This document shows positions 27,293-31,273 of a DNA stretch of 31,273 bases, piece after piece. This DNA comes from Priapulus caudatus (Eukaryota > Priapulida > Priapulimorpha > Priapulimorphida > Priapulidae). The stretch is taken from the NCBI RefSeq assembly GCF_000485595.1, contig NW_014577316.1, forward strand, positions 47,844-79,116, in the 5' to 3' direction. The first letter of the stretch is position 1, and each line of letters begins with the position of its first letter. The position numbers were made by a program, and so were the translations under genes. The notes beneath the pieces are model-generated. The model did no database searches, was not told the DNA's origin, and worked only from the letters and a program-made list of their open reading frames with translations.

Positions 27293-27774
27293 GCTAGGCG
27301 CAGCATCTGTGGATGCAATGTCGACAGTGCTGGTCTGTAATGGCTGTGCGTTGCTAGTGCTCAGCGCATCATCACCACGCGTGGATTCCCCCGGGAAGCT
27401 GACGCACTCTAATGCATGCCATAAATGAATCCTAGTAATTGCACGTCTCCTTGGAACTCACACCCTAGCAGCCGCGTGCATCTATACCATTATCTACGCG
27501 TTGTGACAAGTAAGCAATAATTAAGTCGGGCAAAACCAGGTGACTACAGTAATTATTGCGCCGGCTAAAATAAGAAGATGTCTTTACACAACGCGCGTGT
27601 TCTCCGCTTTTCAGAAATTCTCACCGTGGCAACAGCGTGACGTCGACTGTTCGTACGAGCAATTATTGAACTATTCAAACAGATCTACGCAGATTTCAAT
27701 CGCATGAATAAATACGGATAATGATAATAATGATAGATTAATGAAGCTGTTGCAATGCAATTGTGAGTATTATG

Positions 27775-27992
27775 TATGAGATGTATGAGGGAGGCTGTCT
27801 GGGAAGGCCCGAGGGAGGCTGCCTGGGAAGGGCCGAGGGAGGTGCTGGGAAGGCCCCCGAGGGAGGCTTCCAGGGATAGGGCCCGAAGGGAGGCTGCCTG
27901 GAAGGCCGAGGGAGCTAGCCTGGCGAAGGCCGGGAGGGGAGCGCTGCCTTGGGATAGGCCCGAGGGAGGCTGCCTGGGAAGGCCGAGCCCTT
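27775..27992. repeat. GC-rich minisatellite, right arm (about 24-bp unit)
   Basis: About eight copies of a unit built on gggaggctgcctgggaaggc, the complement of the repeat at 13505-13870. Confidence 0.88.
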
Positions 27993-28167
27993 TCCTAGTC
28001 GATCATTAACGACAGCCTTTAATTCCTTACGGGTGCAATTACACTTCGCCCTGCTTTTATTTTGCGAATATAATAATCGGCCATCTGTTTTTTTCTTTTT
28101 TTATGTAAAAAGCTTTTGGCTCAGCTAATATGTATGATCCCTCTAAGTTTGATTGAGTTGATAATTC

Positions 28168-29722
28168 TCTATCTGCCATCGGCCAAAGATAGTTCATATA
28201 ATTCACGTCAGTTTTAGTTCTTATTATAATTAATGGTTCGTTTCTATAATTAAGGTTCATCCGATCTATCAAAAAGCTTCAGGAAGCTATGACACGAATA
28301 TAGCAACGAGGCAATACGAAACCCCAAGCGACACAACCATGCCGCAAGTCCGTACTTGTTATAAATGACGTTTCTTGAATTTCTGTTATTGCTTCTTTGA
28401 AGTTTTTGCGACACGTTTGTGCAATTTCTTGTCCTGTTAACATTTTCATATTGTATCTACATAGTCTACATAGGGGCCTAATGCTTATTATTCCGCCCCG
28501 CTCATGCCAATTACTATTTATTTGTTTTATGTCTTCTAACAATTGTCATTCTAACTGTATTTTCACATTAATATATTACCTACGTTTATTACCTCGCGCC
28601 AAAACGGGACGTTCATGCAATCGCTCGCGCGCGCGCGCGCGCAGCGGCGCGCCGCGCAGTGACGTCGCGTGCGTGTGTGGTGTGTGTTGTGTGCTGTGGT
28701 GGTGTGTGTGTGAGCCACGCGCGATCGACCTAGCGCTGTGCGAGTCAGCGAGCTGTGCGAAGTCGAGCAGCACCACCAGTGAGCGGCCGAATCGATAGCG
28801 CGTGTCGAGTGGCCAGCGAGGGCGATGTGGTCTAGCAGCAGCCACCAGTGAGCGGTGAGTCAGCGCAGGCGAGGTCGAGTCATGTGCATCCTCTCATGTC
28901 ATTCCTTGTATCATCTATTACATGTTACATGCTCCGCGGATGTGTATGCACTCTCCCGTTTGTAGTGCTCTTCTGTCTAGTTTCGGTTTAATTTTTAAAA
29001 TTCAATAATTTTTTTTTTTTTTTTATCTTTTCCTTAATTGAACTGGTATGGTGTTAATTATTTATCTAAATTGTAGCGCAATTTAAATAGTCAATCCTAA
29101 TTGCTACTAGCAATATGGTCTCCTCTTGATGTTTTCTGGATTATTTTTCATCATTTAATACATCCATACACATGTCTTTTATTTAGTACAAATGTTTATC
29201 CTAACTGTAATGAATGATCAAATATCTGTCTCTTTAACTATTATTTTTATTCGTACAGTATAGCTTGTAAAACATTATTTTCGATTTATCTTCTCTATTC
29301 TATTTTGCTACCAGCATCTAATAATCCTCATTTGTCGGAGAGTTGTTTTTGAATTAATGAATCCGTATCGGTGCTTACATTACTCTAGGTGGGTTGTTGA
29401 CACAATAAAAACTTAACATTTTCAGTTTATTACTCTTCATTTTTACAATTGGCACTATGACATTCATACTGTGCTAAACACGGGTGTCAAAGCTTCGCGT
29501 ACCAACACAAAAACAGAAAACGCTTAATTGTATCCGCACCAAACTCCCGTGCTCTAGTGCCATTAATAGAATCCATTCTGTTTTTTTTTCGCAGTGTTTT
29601 GGGTTCTTCGCCTCCATTTAGCGTGGTTTGGCGTGCGTATGCTTTCGCGACCTTGTCATTCATATCAGTAATGTATGTCAACGGGTAATTCGCGGTGGTT
29701 GTGTGTGTGTGGTGTCGTGTGT
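28168..29722 (+). repeat. Segment D', direct duplicate of 19688-20722
   Basis: Landmarks and order match segment D. It begins at the outer end of the right inverted arm and runs into a GT repeat like segment D. It contains an extra block (28592-29033) absent from D. Confidence 0.85.
28592..29033 (+). promoter_or_regulatory. CpG-rich insertion in D', possible promoter or first exon
   Basis: The block holds a (CG)n run (about 28626-28641), a GT-rich stretch, many CpG sites, an internal repeat of caccagtgagcgg (about 28771 and 28841) and a consensus-like splice donor gcg/gtgagt at about 28854. It ends in a T tract. It could be a CpG-rich promoter with a non-coding first exon of an unseen gene, or just another inserted repeat. 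Confidence 0.3.
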
Positions 29723-29755
29723 GTGTGTTGTGTGTGTGTGGTGTGGATGGTGATC
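29697..29755. repeat. GT microsatellite at end of D'
   Basis: Imperfect (GT)n, the equivalent of the start of the long GT/CG tract at 20715 but far shorter. Confidence 0.85.
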
Positions 29756-29814
29756 GTGGTGTTAGAAGAAACAATGGGTAGCCCTTCTTACATGCGTGTT
29801 GCCATATTTGCGGC

Positions 29815-30150
29815 AACAAAATCGCAGTTTTGTGGAACCGGTTTCGACAGAATTGAGTTTTGCTGTTTACAAAATTTGAGCTTTTGTGGCAACCGGTCCG
29901 ACAAGAATGAGTTTTGTGGAACAGGATTGACAGAAGGAGTCACCGTGTCGTTCACAAAATTTGAGGTTTGTGGCACCGGCATTGACAAGAATTGGAGTTT
30001 TGTTGTTTACAAAATGAAGTTTTGTGGGAACCGGATGACAGAATGAGTTTTTGTGTTTACAAATTGCAGTTTTTGGCTACAGATTGACAGAATTGAGTTT
30101 GTGTTCACAAAATTGACGTTTGTTTGAGGACAGAATGAGTATGTAAAGAC
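29815..30150 (+). repeat. Tandem repeat of about 60 bp
   Basis: Five or six degenerate units, each with ttttgtggaaccgg, gacagaatgagtttt and gtttacaaaattgag. Units differ by small indels. The open frames over it (Phe/Cys/Gly-rich) shift between units and are not convincing genes. Confidence 0.85.
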
Positions 30151-30222
30151 AAAATTGAGCCCTGTCCTGCATGGAAGCCCCGTAACATGGGTCCCAATAA
30201 AACCAATGTCATTTACGATCAA

Positions 30223-30475
30223 TCTACTATATAATAAGTGTCGGAACGGAGCCGAAGTGTCGTTTTACGTATCTCCTTCCGAAACGTGGCCGCCCGTGTG
30301 CTCGCCTTCGATCGCAGCTGGGGGCCCCTTCTGGGCGTTCCGCCGACAGAATTCCGCTGACGTTTTTTTATAGAACGCGATGTTTTCCATCCGTAAACTG
30401 ACTTTTGATTGGCAATTTTCTAAAAGTTATGTGCCCCGAAGAAAACTTCCGGCATTTCATCGGCGGAAACCCCAC
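30223..30475 (+). mobile_element. Possible Helitron-like 5' terminus and flank
   Basis: The sequence a/tctactatataataagtg at 30223 resembles the TC-starting, AT-rich 5' ends of animal Helitron-like elements inserted between A and T. No CTRR 3' end or Rep-helicase is visible, so the right limit is arbitrary. Confidence 0.3.
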
Positions 30476-30632
30476 CAACTGTTAAGATCGCAAATCCGCA
30501 TGGCGCATTGCAGTCCTAAGCAGAGTACGTGAATCACCTTTGTGTTGACGTGCTCTCATTCGGCAAACCCGCACCAAATTTTAAGCATCGCAAATCCGCA
30601 TGGCGCAGTCCAATCACAGCATGAGAATCACC
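30474..30632 (+). repeat. Direct repeat of about 60 bp, period about 97
   Basis: The stretch with atcgcaaatccgcatggcgc and gaatcacct occurs at 30474-30539 and again at 30571-30632 with small changes. Confidence 0.8.
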
Positions 30633-30654
30633 TGCTACGCGCAACGTGCACGGG

Positions 30655-31025
30655 TGTGGTGCGCGCGTGTGTACAAACTGTACATGTATGTATGCTATGT
30701 ATGTATGTATGTGTGGTGTGTGATGTGTGTGGTGTAGTGTGTGTGTGTGTCCTGTGTGTGTGGTGTGTTGCGGGGCTGTGTGTGTGTGTGTGTGCGTCCT
30801 GGGGAGTCGTGCTGTACAACCTGTACATGTATTGTATGCTATGTATGTGACTCAGTGTGTGTGTGTGCCGTGTTGTGTGTGCTCGTGTTGCGTGTCCGTG
30901 TGTGTGTGTGTGGGTGTGTGTTGTGTGTTATGGTATGCTCGTGGCCCCTGGCCCCGTGTGCGGCGTTGTGCTGTCGCTGCGGTGTGTGCGGAGTGTGTGT
31001 GCGCGCCCGTGTGTGTCTGTAACAT
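30655..31025. repeat. GT-rich microsatellite region
   Basis: Several (GT)n blocks separated by short unique pieces. The sequence ctgtacatgtatgtatgctatgta-like is used twice (about 30679 and 30822), showing a local duplication. The overlapping Cys-Val and His-Thr frames are artefacts. Confidence 0.9.
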
Positions 31026-31273
31026 GTGGTATGGGTGCGTCTTGCCCTCGCTTCGAAGATGTCCCCACACGACTGTTGTTTGCAGTGCGTGCGCATGGCC
31101 TTATGCTGTGTGGAATGCGGTGTGTGCGTTCAGTGCGCGATGTGTGATGCAAATCATTTGACAACGGGAGGTCGTAACCGCTGCCCCGCGCTTACCGGCT
31201 CCCAATGCTTCACATTTTTTAGACGCCGTTTCGATTGTTCTAAGAGCACACACAGTACAAACACACCATCCCC
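31026..31273. other. Unassigned right edge
   Basis: No gene or repeat recognised before the window ends. Confidence 0.4.

Larger units (their letters stand above)
25695..28168 (-). repeat. Right arm of large inverted duplication
   Basis: Reverse complement of 13180-16510. It contains the intact GPCR, about four 37-bp repeats and about eight 24-bp repeats. Homology ends sharply on the inside at the gypsy remnant and on the outside at segment D'. Confidence 0.88.

Overview
The window looks like genomic DNA of a multicellular animal, most likely an invertebrate. It holds a spliced gene with at least 14 coding exons and GT/AG introns, long microsatellites, many short DNA transposons and a decayed Ty3/gypsy retrotransposon. 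The species cannot be named from the sequence alone. Single N bases at 12199 and 23085 show it is part of a draft assembly.

Region 1 (1-12.2 kb). A complete, clean La-related protein 7 gene (LARP7) runs on the + strand. Its coding exons span 1747-11372 and give a predicted protein of about 497 residues: La motif, RRM1, basic linker and C-terminal xRRM. The introns are crowded with repeats. Intron 2 has a (GA)n tract. Intron 3 is a nest of at least three inverted-repeat elements inside one outer element with a 5-bp target duplication. Intron 4 has a palindromic AT-rich repeat. Intron 11 carries a second copy of a composite inverted-repeat cluster that also lies upstream of the gene (about 421-1640).

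Region 2 (12.2-31.3 kb). This part is repeat-dominated. A large inverted duplication, arms about 13180-16510 (+) and 25695-28168 (-), carries two copies of a rhodopsin-class GPCR gene. The right copy (27099-25981, - strand, 372 residues) is intact and intronless. The left copy (15006-16212, +) is broken by many small insertions and deletions. The arms also share a 24-bp GC-rich minisatellite and a 37-bp minisatellite just upstream of the GPCR, both longer in the left arm. A separate segment of about 1 kb (19688-20722) recurs in direct orientation at 28168-29722, starting exactly where the right arm ends. The midpoint of the inverted duplication falls next to a 340-bp alternating purine-pyrimidine tract (GT/CG).

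Between the arms lie copies of an approximately 0.8 kb long-terminal-inverted-repeat element, two copies of a MITE with 5-bp target duplications, another MITE with a 7-bp target duplication, and a degenerate gypsy pol (25690 to about 23740, - strand) whose upstream end is cut at the arm boundary. The right end holds a tandem repeat of about 60 bp, a possible Helitron terminus and more GT microsatellite.

LARP7 (7SK RNA chaperone) and the GPCR have no evident functional link. No operon-like or defence-type gene system is visible. The most interesting signal is structural: nested inverted symmetry with an intact gene in one arm and a broken copy in the other. An assembly or sequencing artefact is a serious competing explanation.
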